Origin: Scenedesmus sp. ARA3 | Lineage: Eukaryota > Chlorophyta > Chlorophyceae > Sphaeropleales > Scenedesmaceae | Assembly: GCA_004335835.1 (NCBI GenBank) | Contig: RWJK01000242.1 | Coordinates: 1 to 42,264, forward strand | DNA length: 42,264 nucleotides | Reading direction: 5' to 3' | Shown: positions 1 through 11,727 of the stretch, piece by piece | Layout: the number at the start of each line of letters is the position of its first letter | Position numbering within the stretch: the stretch's first letter is position 1 | The notes under the pieces: generated by a model | Database searches by the model: none | Told to the model about the DNA's origin: nothing | What the model saw: the letters and a program-made list of their open reading frames with translations, nothing else | Program-made: the position numbers and the translations under genes

Positions 1-1186
1 GCGACTTGTTGCGTCTGCTGCTTGTGTCCCCCAAACTACACAGCGGCAAACGCAGCACGTACTCTGTGTCAGCAGATGGCTGTGTGAAGCAGCAGGTACA
101 GGTGCTGAGGCTTAATAAGGACTGGTCTGCAATGCTGTGTGACAGCAGCCATGCTGTGCTTCCCCTGAAGCCAGACATGGGCTGCCACGCTCGGCTAATG
201 CTGCTGAACGTGTGCGGTGTCGAGTACACTTTGATCTGCGCGCACCTGTGTGCCCAGGCAACGTTACTTCGCTGCGCAGCGGCGACATATCTGTGCACTA
301 CCTCTTGCTGCTGTCTCTGGCAAGCATGCTGCCACCGCACAGCGTTGTATCAGCACAAAACAACCTGGCAAATGTGATTCACGCTTCTACAGGGCCGCAA
401 GAGTCAACGAGACTGCAAGGAGGTTGGCAGGAGCCAATGCAAAGCAGCAACAGCAGCACCAAGCAGTATCCATCCATTACTAAAAAGAAATACGGTCCGT
501 CCGTCAGTCAGTCAGAAGCCTGGCTTAGGACCTGGCCGTTGAACCCCAGGGCGATTCAAAAATGTGCAGAGGAAGCAAACGAGAGCGCGAGAGCAACAGA
601 TGAACGTTAGTGTAGAAATGTGCAATCGTTTCGAAGCCGTGGGCTGGGTGCAGCGGTGTTCTGTTGCTGGGGTGCTATGCAAAACATCACGGGCTACAGC
701 AGGAACAGCAGGCAGTGAAGCAACAATATCTGAAAAGCGATGGCGTGAGACTATTAGGCGAAAGGCGAACGGGATAGGGATGATCATGGGTGGCTTCTAA
801 GATTGCAGGTGTTGCAACTGCTGCCCTGAGCAACAAGGGTGCCTCCCGTAATTACTAGATAGGAGTGACGTAGTCACGGGAAACTGCTAGTGTTGCTGAA
901 AGTTCCAAAGCCACTCGACAAGCCACAATTCCTTGTGAATTGGTGTGCAGTTAACCCATTCGGTGAGTTTACGACGCATCGTCTGCTTCGGGCTTGAGGT
1001 TCAGCGGTTCCTTCCTCACACTTTTCGTAAATCCTTGCAGTGCCTGAGCAGAGCCGATGACGGATATGTAGAGATCATAACATACCTTTTGGAGGCTTTT
1101 TGAGTACTCTGCGTACCGTCACGTGACCTTGGGAACGCCTAAAGCATGAACCCGCCAGCTTGTAAAGGCTGCTACTTTGCCAATGC

Positions 1187-1226
<40 letters not shown>

Positions 1227-1780
1227 CTTTGCCAATGCTTGACACGTCCTAGCCGCTAGGCGGCCTGGAGTAACCACAGTCACACTGCCGCGTCAGGCAT
1301 GGCCGGGCATGTACACGCATGCCATCACTGATCACTGGCATTACCTTGTTAATGGTGTAACATCATGCAGTGCATGCCATTTCATCATGTCACCTCATTA
1401 CGTCGGACATGCCTGACCACCTGTAGCTGACTATGCAAGAGAACCTGCAATGATGCAGTTGACATGGCATTGCTGACAGGATGCCGCGGCGTCCTTGCAA
1501 CCCTCACACGGATCAAAACATGCGTGACATGACAGGGCAAGGGGTACCCCACCGGTGGATGCTGTCACCAGCCGCCAACAGCAATCTGACGCTGCAGCGG
1601 GCTTTATGCCATTGAGCCAACAATCACAGCGTACCGCAGCAAGGACGGCAGCCGCCCACGGCAGCTGTGTTGCTGACGCAATTAGCAGGCTGCCTGTGCC
1701 TGTGGAGGTGCTGCGCAGCATGCACCACGCCCGTAAAAGGGCTACAACGTGCATGCAGGCTCCTGCTACTGGGCAGCTGG
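1..1780. other. Non-coding / unassigned left edge
   Basis: I see no gene here that I can support. Open frames on both strands are short, low-complexity and match no family I know. The stretch carries a CAT microsatellite flanked by direct repeats (listed separately) and several CATG-rich, partly palindromic patches around 1300-1420. The right end should include the 3' untranslated region of the minus-strand RPA43 gene that stops at 1781. The base composition is less CAG-biased than in the genes. Confidence 0.5.
1174..1240. repeat. (CAT)n microsatellite bracketed by 15-bp direct repeats
   Basis: About 13 CAT units (1189-1226) lie between two perfect copies of ACTTTGCCAATGCTT at 1174-1188 and 1226-1240. 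The flanking duplication is exact, which points to a recent event. It could be a small insertion with target duplication, or replication slippage that copied the flank along with the array. Confidence 0.9.
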
Positions 1781-2473
1781 CTACTGCTGCCCACTGCTCT
1801 TCCTCCTGTCCTTGTCCTTTGACTTGTCCTTGTCCTTTGACTTGTCCTTGTTCTTTGACTTGTCCTTGTTCTTTGACTTGGACATCCCATCACTCTTTTC
1901 CCTGTGCTTGTCGTGCTTCTGTTTACTGCTCTTCTTCGCTGACTGCTGCTGCTGTTCCTGAGTAGGACTCTGCTGACTGCTGCTGCCTGCCTGCGGCAGC
2001 TGCACAGGGTTCACTTGCTGCTGCTGCGCCTGCTGCTGCGGCTGCTCGCTGTGCTTGTGCCGCTTAGCCGGCGGCTGCTCTGCTGGCTCCTGCTCCTGCT
2101 GCGGGCGCTTGGCGGCCTTCTTGGCAGCCTTGGCTGCCTCCTTGGCAGCAGCCTTCTCAGCTTTGCGCGCTGCCTTGGCCGCTGCCTTGTCGTCCTCGCC
2201 CGCTGCCTTGGCAGGTGCTGCGCCGGCTGTCTTTGCTGCGTGCTTGGCTGCCTTCCTGGCAGCCTTGGCCGCCTTGGCAGCTGCTGCAGCTACCTCTGCA
2301 GCTTCTGCAGCTGCTGCTGCAGCCACTGCAGCCTGTAGCTGTGCTCGCCGCTGCTGCTGCAGTGGCGGCTGCCGCTGCAGCAGGCCTGTTGTTTTCGACA
2401 GCAGCGAGGCGTCTAGGTTGAACAGCAGCTGCTCCTGGTCTATGTCTATCGTAGGGGCACTGCAGGCGCAGCG

Positions 2474-2518
<45 letters not shown>

Positions 2519-3929
2519 CATGACAGCAATGGTTTCCAGGCAGCAGGAGCATGCTGCCCACATGATACACCCCAGCATGCTGTACACATTGCACAGCAGC
2601 AAGACTGTAACCAACAGCATGGGGGGTGCAGCACAGGAAGCTAGGCAAGGCAGCAGCTGCCCCGGCAGCTCACCTGAGCACTTTGCAAGCCACGACATCG
2701 CCCATGAGGATGGCGCGCGAGTAGTCGCCATGCCGCACCCAGCAGTTGTGCTGCAGTGCATCGCAGCAAGGCGCATACACACAAGGATTGAAGCCATGGA
2801 CGCGGCTAGTAGCAGGAGTAGAACACTGCACGTGTTGCCTGTGATGGCAACCATGTTACGCAGAATCACTGAAACTGCACGGCGGCAGTGCTGCTGCTGC
2901 TGGCTCATAGGCTTCAATTGTGCAGTGCATTCACTGCTGCCGCTGCTGCTGCTGCTGCTGCTCACGTCCACGTCGAAGCGGAAGCCCTCCGGCAGCTCGC
3001 CCTCAGTCACGCAGGCGTTGATGCCGCCCAGCACCAGCACGTTGAGCTGGCCGGGCGACAGGCTGTGCACGCGGCCAACTGCAGCAGGCGGCGGCACAAC
3101 GTGCACAAGACTTGACGTGGTGAACTGAATAAAGCATGTTGACAGCTGCAGCACGCTTGACACCGTGTGCATTGCCGGTTCAGGGGAGCCGGCTGGATCA
3201 ACAGCTGCTGCAAGCAAGGAAAATAAAGCAACTGTGCCAAGGCTGGATCAAGTTGCTGCAGTGCATGCAACGCCGCTGCTTGCCGCTCACCCAGCACGTT
3301 GCCGATGTTGGGCTTGAACAGCACCAGCTCAGCTGTGCAGTCGATGGTCAGGTAGGGGATGTACGCGGTGAGCAGTGCCTGCAGCGGCAGTGACAACACA
3401 GCGCGGAGCAACACAGGCCTGATGGAGGAGCACACGCAATGTTCTGACTCTGCAGCATTGCCTAAAGCGGGGACACAGTGGGTGGCTGCATGAAATTGAG
3501 TGCTGCTGCAGGCCAATGTTTCCCTGGGATGTTTGCGCCTGGTTTGCTGCCGCAAGCCCGTCCCCTCACCTGCTTGCTGAGCACCTTGACGCTGCGGTAG
3601 CCCAGCAGCACCGCCTGCTGGTCCTCCATGAACCTGCAGCACCGCCATGGCAGGCATCCACCCACTCAGCTCTCAGCGCAGCCTCCACAACCGCTGGGTC
3701 ACGAATCCTGCAAGCGGCTGCAGTGACAGAGCTATCCACTCCCCACGCCACCAGGACTCGGCTGCCGTGCTTCTGCTCGCGCCCGGGGCGCTCACCTCAG
3801 CACGTGCTTGTCCAGCTCTTTCTTCACGCCTAGCTCCACTTGGTTGGCATAAGCAGGCTGAATGAACACTTTCAGCTGCGCTGCTACATGGTCCACCAGG
3901 TGCAGGTTCCTGGCATCTAGCTCCTCCAT
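1781..3929 (-). CDS. RPA43: DNA-directed RNA polymerase I subunit RPA43-like protein
   Basis: RPA43 pairs with RPA14 in the Pol I stalk and binds the initiation factor Rrn3/TIF-IA in the nucleolus. Six exons join in phase: 3796-3929, 3570-3633, 3291-3378, 2966-3078, 2674-2750 and 1781-2459, giving 384 aa. The first ~95 residues match the Rpb7-like N-terminal domain (AVLLGYRSVKVL, then LVLFKPNIGNVL). An OB-fold segment follows (GRVHSLSPGQLNVLVLGGIN, then CWVRHGDYSRAILMGDVV). RPB7 and RPC8 lack the long basic tail; here the last ~190 residues are Ala/Lys heptad-like, then Gln-rich, then KSKNKDKSKDKD repeats ending in RRKSSGQQ, as expected of a nucleolar RPA43 tail. The start is the ATG followed by EELDARNLHLVDHV; a further upstream in-frame start is possible but its sequence is not family-like. 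Intron 5 carries a 15-unit CAG/CTG array just before the exon-6 acceptor. Confidence 0.85.
2474..2518. repeat. (CAG)15 array inside RPA43 intron 5
   Basis: There are fifteen perfect CAG units on the plus strand. In the sense of the minus-strand RPA43 transcript they read CTG and end about 14 nt upstream of the exon-6 acceptor (intron 2460-2673). The array is intronic and should not encode polyQ. The long plus-strand frame that reads it as Gln is a shadow. Confidence 0.85.
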
Positions 3930-5654
3930 CTGTACTATGCTTCTATTTGAGTGTATCAGTGCATAGGTGTAGCGTCTGTAACCTCTGGACAGCCAGTGTT
4001 CAAAGGTCACGCTAAGTAGCAGCAACAAGGAACCGCAGCAGCAGCAGCAGTGCACCAAGTACTGGAGTGCCTAGCAGTTGACCTCCTAAAACAGTTATAT
4101 GCTGGTCACCAGAGCTGTAAAACAGAAAAACAACACAACCGATTGCTGTAGCTGTGCTTGCGAACAACGAAAGAGCCGGCAGCGGGCGCAGCAATCGAAT
4201 GCCAGCGGCGGTGTAACAGAGACGACAATCAAGCGATCTCCAGGACAAGGTTGAATACGATGCGTTGGCGCCGAAAGCAGATGTCTCTGCGCCGGAGGTA
4301 GTAACAAGGCAGTAACAGGCTGGTGGGCTGACCAAGCCCCAACCTGACATGATGTGGTAACCACTTCCAACGAGACCACCGTCACCCGAATTGCTCTGCA
4401 GGTTTATCTGAATGGGTTTTATTGTGGGATGACACGGGACTGCATGCACAGCGGCTGTGCTGCGTACAGTCAGAGTCTGTCTGACCTGGCGGCTGTCACC
4501 AGGCTGGTCACCAGCCCCCAGGTCCTGGCAGGAGTGGCACCGGGGGTAACATGTTACCATGTTAACAATGCATGCAACATCATCATGTTACCAATGTCTG
4601 CGTGCATCTGAGAGGGCAGCAGGTTGGCAACTCGCCTCATTAACCACCAAGGCCTCAGCCTAAACAGCACAGCTGTAGTCAAGCCAGCCCCAAAATTCAT
4701 GGCCTTGTCAGCACCATGGTGACCACAACATGGCCCACACGGTGTGCACTTGTCACACTGCCCATGTGCCATGTTGCAAATGTGGCAGGTGCACCTGCGT
4801 GAGAAGGAAGAGCATGCCTGCACTGCATGCACTGGCACTTCATTGTCCTCTCATAAACAGGACCAGCAGACTGGGGTGTGAAGCCACTGCATAGTACACG
4901 CAGTGCCAGCATCAATCTGCTGCACGCATGCCTGGGTTAACTCCCTATGCCTCAAGCAAAAAAAACCCGCACAACTGCTGCTTGTGTAGCGGCAGGTCAG
5001 TTTGACCAGCTGGCCACGGCACATGACTTCGCACTCCAGCCTGAGCTACCACGCTAAATGTGGATTCGCTTTCACCAAAGCCTATTGATTGACCCCATGC
5101 TTTGTTGGGCCGCTTCAGCTTTGTACCCTGCACGTGCCTGTGGTGCCACAGCCACTGGTAGGGAGCACGATCATGGACACGTGCATGTGCTACACAGGCA
5201 CTCAGTGCATACACTCATGATAATCACAGCACTCGGCAAGCGAATGTCACAGCACACACTGACTCTGTTGCAGCATCCAATGAGTACCGGGTCGCATACT
5301 TCATGTGCATGCCCTGCTCCAACCGCATGCTCCACTAGTGCAAGAACACCCCAGCGCATGAACTGCACAAGTTTTCACACCCTTCTGTAATCTCCCACTG
5401 TTGATGATGATGATGATGATCTCCCACTGTTGAGCACTGAACTAGTCTACCTGCTGCAGTCACTGTACAAAGGCACTGCTTCCCCATGCTGTCTAGCTAG
5501 CATACGTTGGTACACAAACTCCTATCTAGAGCTATCATGTGCCCTGCTGTTGGATGTCAAAAGTCATTGGTAAGGTGCCATACGAACCCTGCTGCTACTG
5601 CTGCTAGTCAGGTCAAGTCAGGTAAACAGTGTGTGCTAACCACAGCCCTGCATA
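3930..5654. other. Intergenic region upstream of RPA43
   Basis: This is about 1.7 kb between the RPA43 start and the stop of the next minus-strand gene. No recognisable coding sequence is present. It should hold the RPA43 promoter and 5' leader on the left and the neighbour's 3' untranslated region on the right. Around 4550-4590 there are short palindromes built on GTAACATGTTAC. The TGA/GAT microsatellite near 5400 is listed separately. Confidence 0.5.
5390..5433. repeat. (TGA)n microsatellite bracketed by 15-bp direct repeats
   Basis: A short TGA/GAT run (about 5402-5420) lies between two perfect copies of ATCTCCCACTGTTGA at 5390-5404 and 5419-5433. The architecture is the same as at 1174-1240, with an unrelated flank sequence. 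The array is the reverse complement of that CAT array. Confidence 0.9.
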
Positions 5655-8600
5655 CTACTGCTCATCGTTGAAAGCGCCCTGCTGCCAGCGGCCAACCGCG
5701 CTGCCGCCCCTGCTAGCAATAGGCGAGGGTACAATCATGCCCAAGTCACTTCTGCTGATGACTGGAGCCATTCCGCCGCCCAGCCCTGCAGTAGCTGCCT
5801 GGTCCATGCGTGCCTTGAGCTTGTGTGCCAGCTGCGACAGTGCTGCCAGGGCCTCGGCGGGGTTCATGTCCTCCAGGCCAGCGATGCTGCTGATGCCAGG
5901 CGTAAGTGCTGCTGCTGGCTGCGGCTGGGCGTGTGGGTTGCTGCTGACTGCCTGCAAGGGGAGCCGTTCCTGTGTAGCCCTATTGTCTGCAGAGGCCTCA
6001 CCCAAACCAGTGCCCGCATACGACGTCTTCAGAGAGCTGCCCGAACAGCTGTCCGGGCTGATGCTGGCACCAGCAGCTGCTGCCGCCTCGACTGCCTCTG
6101 CCATGCTGCGCAGGCCGCCTGCTGCTGCTGCATCCTCCTCATGGCCGACTGCTGCCCAGTTGGTGTGCACACTCCATGCAGGGGATGGGGCGATGCAGCC
6201 AGCATCATTTACATGCGCCAGGTCAGCATCGTCACCTGCCAGGCTGATGGAACTGAGGCTGCGCGCGCCCTGCTCACGGCCACCCGGTGATGCCTGCGCT
6301 TGCTGCTGCTGCCCCTTGTTGGTGTTGCTGGCTGCCTTCGCTGCACTGCGGCACCCAAATGGAAAACTGGCTGGGCTGAGGGCAGCATCATCCTCTGCAA
6401 CGCTCTTCTCAGCTGGAACTGGGCTGCTACTTGCTGCTGCAGCGCTGTCTTCCTGGCAGAACAGCACCCGCGGCTTGACAGCTGGGCTGTGGACGTGGCC
6501 TGGGTCAGCCACGCCACTCTCCAGGCCCCGCCACCACTCTGTCCATGGGCTAGGCTGATGCGGCTGCTGCGCTGCAGCCGTGCTGCTGCTGTCGTAAGGC
6601 GGCGAAGTCTGCGTGCAGGCGGCCTGCGCCACCTTGCGGGTTGCCGGCTGGCCAGTCACACCACCAAAGCAGGCATCCGCATCAGGCGCGCTTGGCGTCT
6701 GGTACACGCTGCATGCTGGAGACCCAGGCTGCATGCTGCCGAGGATGCCAGCGCCAGGCTGCGTGGCAAAGCCGCTGGCGCTCGCAAGCTGGTACATTGC
6801 CGCTGTTGCTGCCTTGGGTGTGCGCGCTGGTGAGCCTGGCAGCTGCGCGATACCGGGGAACATGGTGAACGCCTTGACGCCTGCCAGGTGCGCTGGCGTG
6901 CTCAGGCGCAGATTGCTGGGCAGGCCCACCGTCGAGGTGCGGCTAGGTGTGGCTGGGAGGCTGCTGAACAACTGCTGCTGCTGCTGGCTGCTGCCAGCCA
7001 TTCTGCTGAGTGGCCTGCTGCTGGGACCTGCGAGAAGTTGGCGCACATGACATGAACTTTCCAACCACACCTCAACTGTGGCTTGGTGCGCGGGCATGCT
7101 ATTGTGCAGACACCGCGAGCACGATGTGCACATGCATGCAGTGAGCAGGCTTGAAGAGTAAAAGCCCAGCAGTTGCCACATTGGTCAAGCTTCAGAGAGC
7201 AACATGCAGGGAACACGGACATGCAAAGCCCCACCAGCAGCTTTATGCATGCCAGCAGCAGGCAGGGCATCAACTCTGAATTTAGCTGTAGCTCACCTGG
7301 GGTTGTGCCGCTGCCCCCTGGCAGTGGGCCTGAGATGCGCTGCCGGTGGTAGCGGTTCATCTGTGCCCAAGCAGCATTGCTGTTGTGCACCAGCGCCTGG
7401 CATCAGGGGTGTAGGTGGCGGCGATAAAAGGTGTGGGGCAGGCAGAAGTTATTGAAGGAAAAACACACCGATCCCGATTCCACCGCTAAGAGACGAGTTA
7501 CACAGGCACGGCTAACACTAATCACGTTTCCTACAAGCAATCTGTGCTGTCCTGATGCAGCAAGTGCTGCAACGTGCAACGCTAGTCAGCGCAGCCCTCT
7601 CACTCACCTGGCACTTGTCCAGCAAGTCTTTGTAGGAGGCAGCAGCGGCACTGGCAGCTCCCACAGAAGATGCTGGTGGGTCACAGTGCAGCAGCTGCAG
7701 CCGAGGCTGATGTGCCTGTGAAGGTGGAGGTGAACTGACTGGCCCAACAGGCGAGTCCCCAAACACCCTTGCAGCACCTGTGCCAGCACTGGCTGCAGGA
7801 GTAGTGCATTCATCAGGGCTAGGTGTGCAACGCTGCGTATGGATGCTGTTGTAGCTGCTGGTGCAGCTGTTCTCAGCAACATCTTCAGCTCCTGCATCAT
7901 ATGCTGCACTCTCAACTGTCCAAGCGGCACTTGGCGCTGCAGCCTGACTGATGGCTGATGCCAGTTGCTGCAGGGTGCCCAGGCCGGCAGCTGCATCGCT
8001 CTCTGCTGGTAGCCCAAGGCACGCCTCTGCCGCCTGCAAAGCAGCACCAAGGCTAGTGCTGCAGCTGCTGGCTTCATCCATGGCAGCAGCAGCCTCTGGC
8101 TGGTTGCAGGTGTGCTGGCTGATGTTGAGGCTGCTGGCATAGCCACTGCTGCTGCCTGCAAACCACCTGCTTGCGCTGCCGGCATCGCTGCTGCCGACAG
8201 CCGCCAGGCTGTTGCCGTGTGTGCTCAGTTGCTGTGGGCTGCTCAGCAACCTGGCCAGCTCCTGCAGCTGCTGGCATGACTGTCGTAGCTGCTGCTGCAC
8301 CTGCTGCTGTCGCATATCTAGAGGCGTAGTGTGCCGCAGCCTGACGCTTTGACAGCTGCTGGTGGTGCTGCTGGGCTGGTGCTCGCTGCTGCTGGAAGAG
8401 CACTGCTGCTGAGCAGCATAGCGCGTGGCGGCCGGGCTGAGAGCAGGCCTGGCCTGGCGCCAAGGGCTGCCCGGCTGGTCGCTGACCATGCTCAATGGCT
8501 CGCCGGCCAATGGCTGCCAAAGCATGGCACGACTGCTGGCTTCCGCTGTTGCTGCTGCTGCCGCGGTGCTGCTGGCACTGCCATTGCCTGCAAGTATGGC

Positions 8601-9248
8601 ACTTATACTGAAGCTGCTTGTGGCCACAAGAGGTTGGCTGCTTCTGCCTCTGCTGGTCTTGATGTCTGCAAGTGGCTTGAAGATACTGCCCCTGATGTTG
8701 CTGCCCTGCTGCCAGGCAGGCTGCGCTGTAGTTCTTGACCTGGCAAATGCCCTGGTGCCGCTGTTGAAGCCTCCAGCTGCTCCACCATGCTGCTGGTTGT
8801 TGCCGTCATTCAGGGCCTTGAGAGCTGGTCGCAGGTCCACGCTGTGGCTGCTGCAGTCAGCCCTACTCTGGGGCCTAGAGGGAGGGCCACTATCCGCCTC
8901 ACGCGACTTGAAGATGCGACTAGTGCGCACTGCATTCTCCTTGTTGTAGCTTGAGGATCTTGAAATCGCGCTGCTGCAGGAGCTGCGGTGTAGACGTGGC
9001 GAGGGTGGCCTGCTGCGGCTTTGCTGGCTTTGATGCAGAGGTGCAAAGAACGTGTAGTGCTCTGTGGCTCCTGTGGCATGCAAGCTGATGCTTCCGGCAG
9101 GCTTCCATGGCTGAAGCGATGCACCTCGTTCAGGAGAGCCTGACCTGCTGTGAGAGTTGCTGCTGTGAAGGCTCGTGCAGTGCTGCAGTTTCTCTTGCTG
9201 CTGCTTCTGCTTCCTGAACCTGTCCGGCAGGTGCACGTAGCCATGCAT
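5655..9248 (-). CDS. Large disordered Ser/Gln/Ala-rich protein of unknown function
   Basis: I do not recognise this gene. Three exons join in phase: 7608-9248, 7297-7396 and 5655-7027, giving 1037 aa from an ATG at 9248 (MHGYVHLPDRFRKQ). Nearly all of it looks intrinsically disordered: Ser/Gln/Ala runs with many proline-directed sites (PPSPR, TPSRTST, TPAHL, SPARTPK, TQTSPP). The small middle exon is the least repetitive part and is basic (WAQMNRYHRQRISG). Two degron-like motifs lie near the N-terminus: a KEN box at residues 103-105 (YNKENAV) and RPALKALND at 140-148, which fits the RxxL destruction box. A short helix-forming stretch occurs near the C-terminus (AEALAALSQLAHKLKARMD). This combination suggests a cell-cycle or cytoskeletal CDK substrate, which is inference only. 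The coding capacity and clean phasing make a real gene likely; additional 5' exons cannot be excluded. Confidence 0.65.
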
Positions 9249-10229
9249 ATTGATGCAGCATTTACGTCTGAAATCGCGTATTTGTCAACTTTCGCAGCAA
9301 TTTGAAGCGGAAGACGTAGGACTGCAGTCCAACGGTCTACTGTGCTGGTCAACAATGTGGCGCCTAGACCAAAAGCTACAGGCACTTATAAGCAGACAAA
9401 ACAAAATACATGCCTTGAAACGGTAGTGGTATGACCACGGAAGGCTTGCACATTTGTAACCTTGTCTGAACTGAACCGCAACATTGACTAGCCAAGCACG
9501 CCTCCTTGCGTAAAGCAACGCTGATGCAAGCAGAAGTACTTCACTAAGCCACACAACCAACCGCATGCCTGTAGGCGTGCACGTCACGAGACTTAGGCTG
9601 CTGCCCTCACAGCAGTAGCAGCTGTAGTAGCTACTGCATGTGCAACTTCTGCCCCAGCCTGGCAGACGATCCTTGTCATTGTCACAATCATCAACATCAT
9701 CATTATTACAGTTGCCAATCAACCGTGTGCAGATGTAGCTGACCAGCTTAAACGTTCCCAGGTCTGGGACCAGTCCAACAACAGACTGTACAAGCTTGCT
9801 TATTATAGCAAGAGCAGGTACCAGAACTCCTGAGGAGTTCCCGCGCATCAAACATGTACAACGTCTGGTAAAGTTGCTGGGTACAAATACAAAACATCCA
9901 CACCTGAGTGTGCTTGCACACGCTGAGGAAAACTGGCGCATGCACACAGCGCATGTCTAAAATTCGTCATTTTACACAGCTAACAGCCCATCTGTCAGCT
10001 CATGACATGGGCTGGCACCCAGACAAGGTTTTTGACAGATATCAGCATGCATACGGCGCAGCTGGCAGCTCAGAAGAGTGGCACACCTAGCAACTTATAG
10101 TGACAGGATAGTTGTAACTGGATCAGGCCGCTGCAGTGCGGCTGAAGATGATGTCTTGCCAGGTCAAATCTTGATGGTGATGCTTTCCTAGTGGTACAAC
10201 ATGCAACATGCACAGACATCGGTCATCAC
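9249..10229. other. Intergenic region between two minus-strand genes
   Basis: This is about 1 kb with no family-like coding sequence. It is less GC-rich than the flanking genes and lacks long CAG arrays. It should contain the 5' leader and promoter of the disordered-protein gene (left) and the 3' untranslated region of the kinase gene that stops at 10230. The minus-strand open frame at 9285-9947 has no recognisable motif and atypical composition, so I treat it as chance. Confidence 0.5.
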
Positions 10230-11684
10230 CTACTGGGCGCCACCAGTAAGGAACCGCCAAAAGCTGCCCCCGCCGCCCTGTGCACTGTGTGCACTGCTGC
10301 TAGAGGCAACAGGCACATGTTGCTGCTGTTGTGGTGGTAGTTGCTGGTACTGCTGCTGCTGCTGCTGCTGCTGCCGTGCGCCAGCGCTCTGCTGCTGCTC
10401 GTGCCCTCCCTGCTGCCTGCTGCCATTCCAGCCTGCTGCACCTGCACCACCCGCAGCTGCTGCCGCCTTGAGCGCTTCATCCGTGGCCAGCCACAGCTTG
10501 GCCAGCTGCTCGGCCACTGTCTGGCTGCTGGGCCGACCCTCCGGCGCGTCCTGGCAGCACCACAGCCCCAGGCACAGCAGCCGCTCCCCTGCTGCCTCGT
10601 CCCAGCCCCCCGCCTTGGGGTCCAGCAGGCTGCAGCCCTGGCCCGACGCCAGCGCCTCCCTGCAGCGCGGCAGCAGCTCCGCCAGGCGCTCCAGCTGCCC
10701 TGTTGCCAGCTGCAGCAGCGACACGCCCAGCGCGTACACGTCACCCTTCAGGCCCATGACGCCTGACGACCTGCAATGTGCAGGGGATAACAAGGCAGAG
10801 AGAGGCACATACGAGCAGACACACGCTGTTATGACCAAGCATAGGAAGGCTACAGGAACTTGCATCGCAAAGTTCCGCACCTGAACAGCTACTAGCACAA
10901 CCCAACATCCGTGCCAGCAGCAGCAGCAGCAGCAGCAGCAGGGCTACGCCGCGCAAGCCCCTGCGCCCACCTGTACTCTGGCGGCATGTACTGCCACGTG
11001 CCCACCATGGCCGCCTCCCTGTCGGCGCCACCAGCACGCCGCCTGGCGGCCGCCTCCGCCTCCGCCAGCGGCAGCGCCAGGCCCATGTCGCCCAGCTTGG
11101 CGTTCAGACGGCCGTCCAGGAACCAGTTGGCGGGCTTGATGTCGCGGTGCACCAGCGGGCCGCCCGCAGAGGCGGGCAGGCCGTGCAGGTAGGCAACCGC
11201 CGCAGACACCTGCGCAGCCACGCGCAGCCGCAGCCACCACGGCAGCACGCGCCGCCCGCCCTGCACGCGCAACAGGCACAGCGCAGTCAGTTAGTTGGCA
11301 TGCAAGCCACCCTTCTGCAGCTGCAAACACCTGCTGCACAGCTATGCCCCTGCTGTTCGAGAACGCTGCCAGGCAGTCGCACCTTCGGCATGCCTGCAAC
11401 CTTGCCGCAGGTGACGCACATGCCCATAGCCAAACCAGCTGCTGCACAGCATGTGCGCCACGCCCACGCTGCGCCACCCCACGCGCCGCACCTCGCTGGC
11501 CAGCTGCTCCTCCACGTTGCCGCCCGGCATCAGCTCGTACAGCAGGCAGCGCAGCGGCGGCGACGCGCTGCGCACCACACCCAGCAGCCGCACCAGGTGG
11601 CCGTGGCTCAGCCGCGCCAGCAGCGCCTGCTCGGTGTCAAACTCGGCCTGGCCCTGCAGCCCACCCTCAGCCATGACCTGCAGG

Positions 11685-11727
<43 letters not shown>

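Noticed and set aside
2055..3128. Plus-strand 357-aa open frame with a polyGln run across RPA43
   Set aside because: It overlaps the phased RPA43 exons on the opposite strand. Its Gln run comes from the intronic CAG array, and it shows no domain. It is a repeat-driven shadow.
7297..7396. RISGPL motif resembling the RISGPLLDR segment of Mg-chelatase-like ComM ATPases
   Set aside because: The surrounding protein is disordered and lacks Walker motifs or any other ATPase feature, so the short match is probably chance.
9285..9947. Minus-strand 220-aa open frame between the disordered-protein and kinase genes
   Set aside because: No family motif, Cys-rich shadow-like composition, and it would overlap the expected leader of the neighbouring gene.
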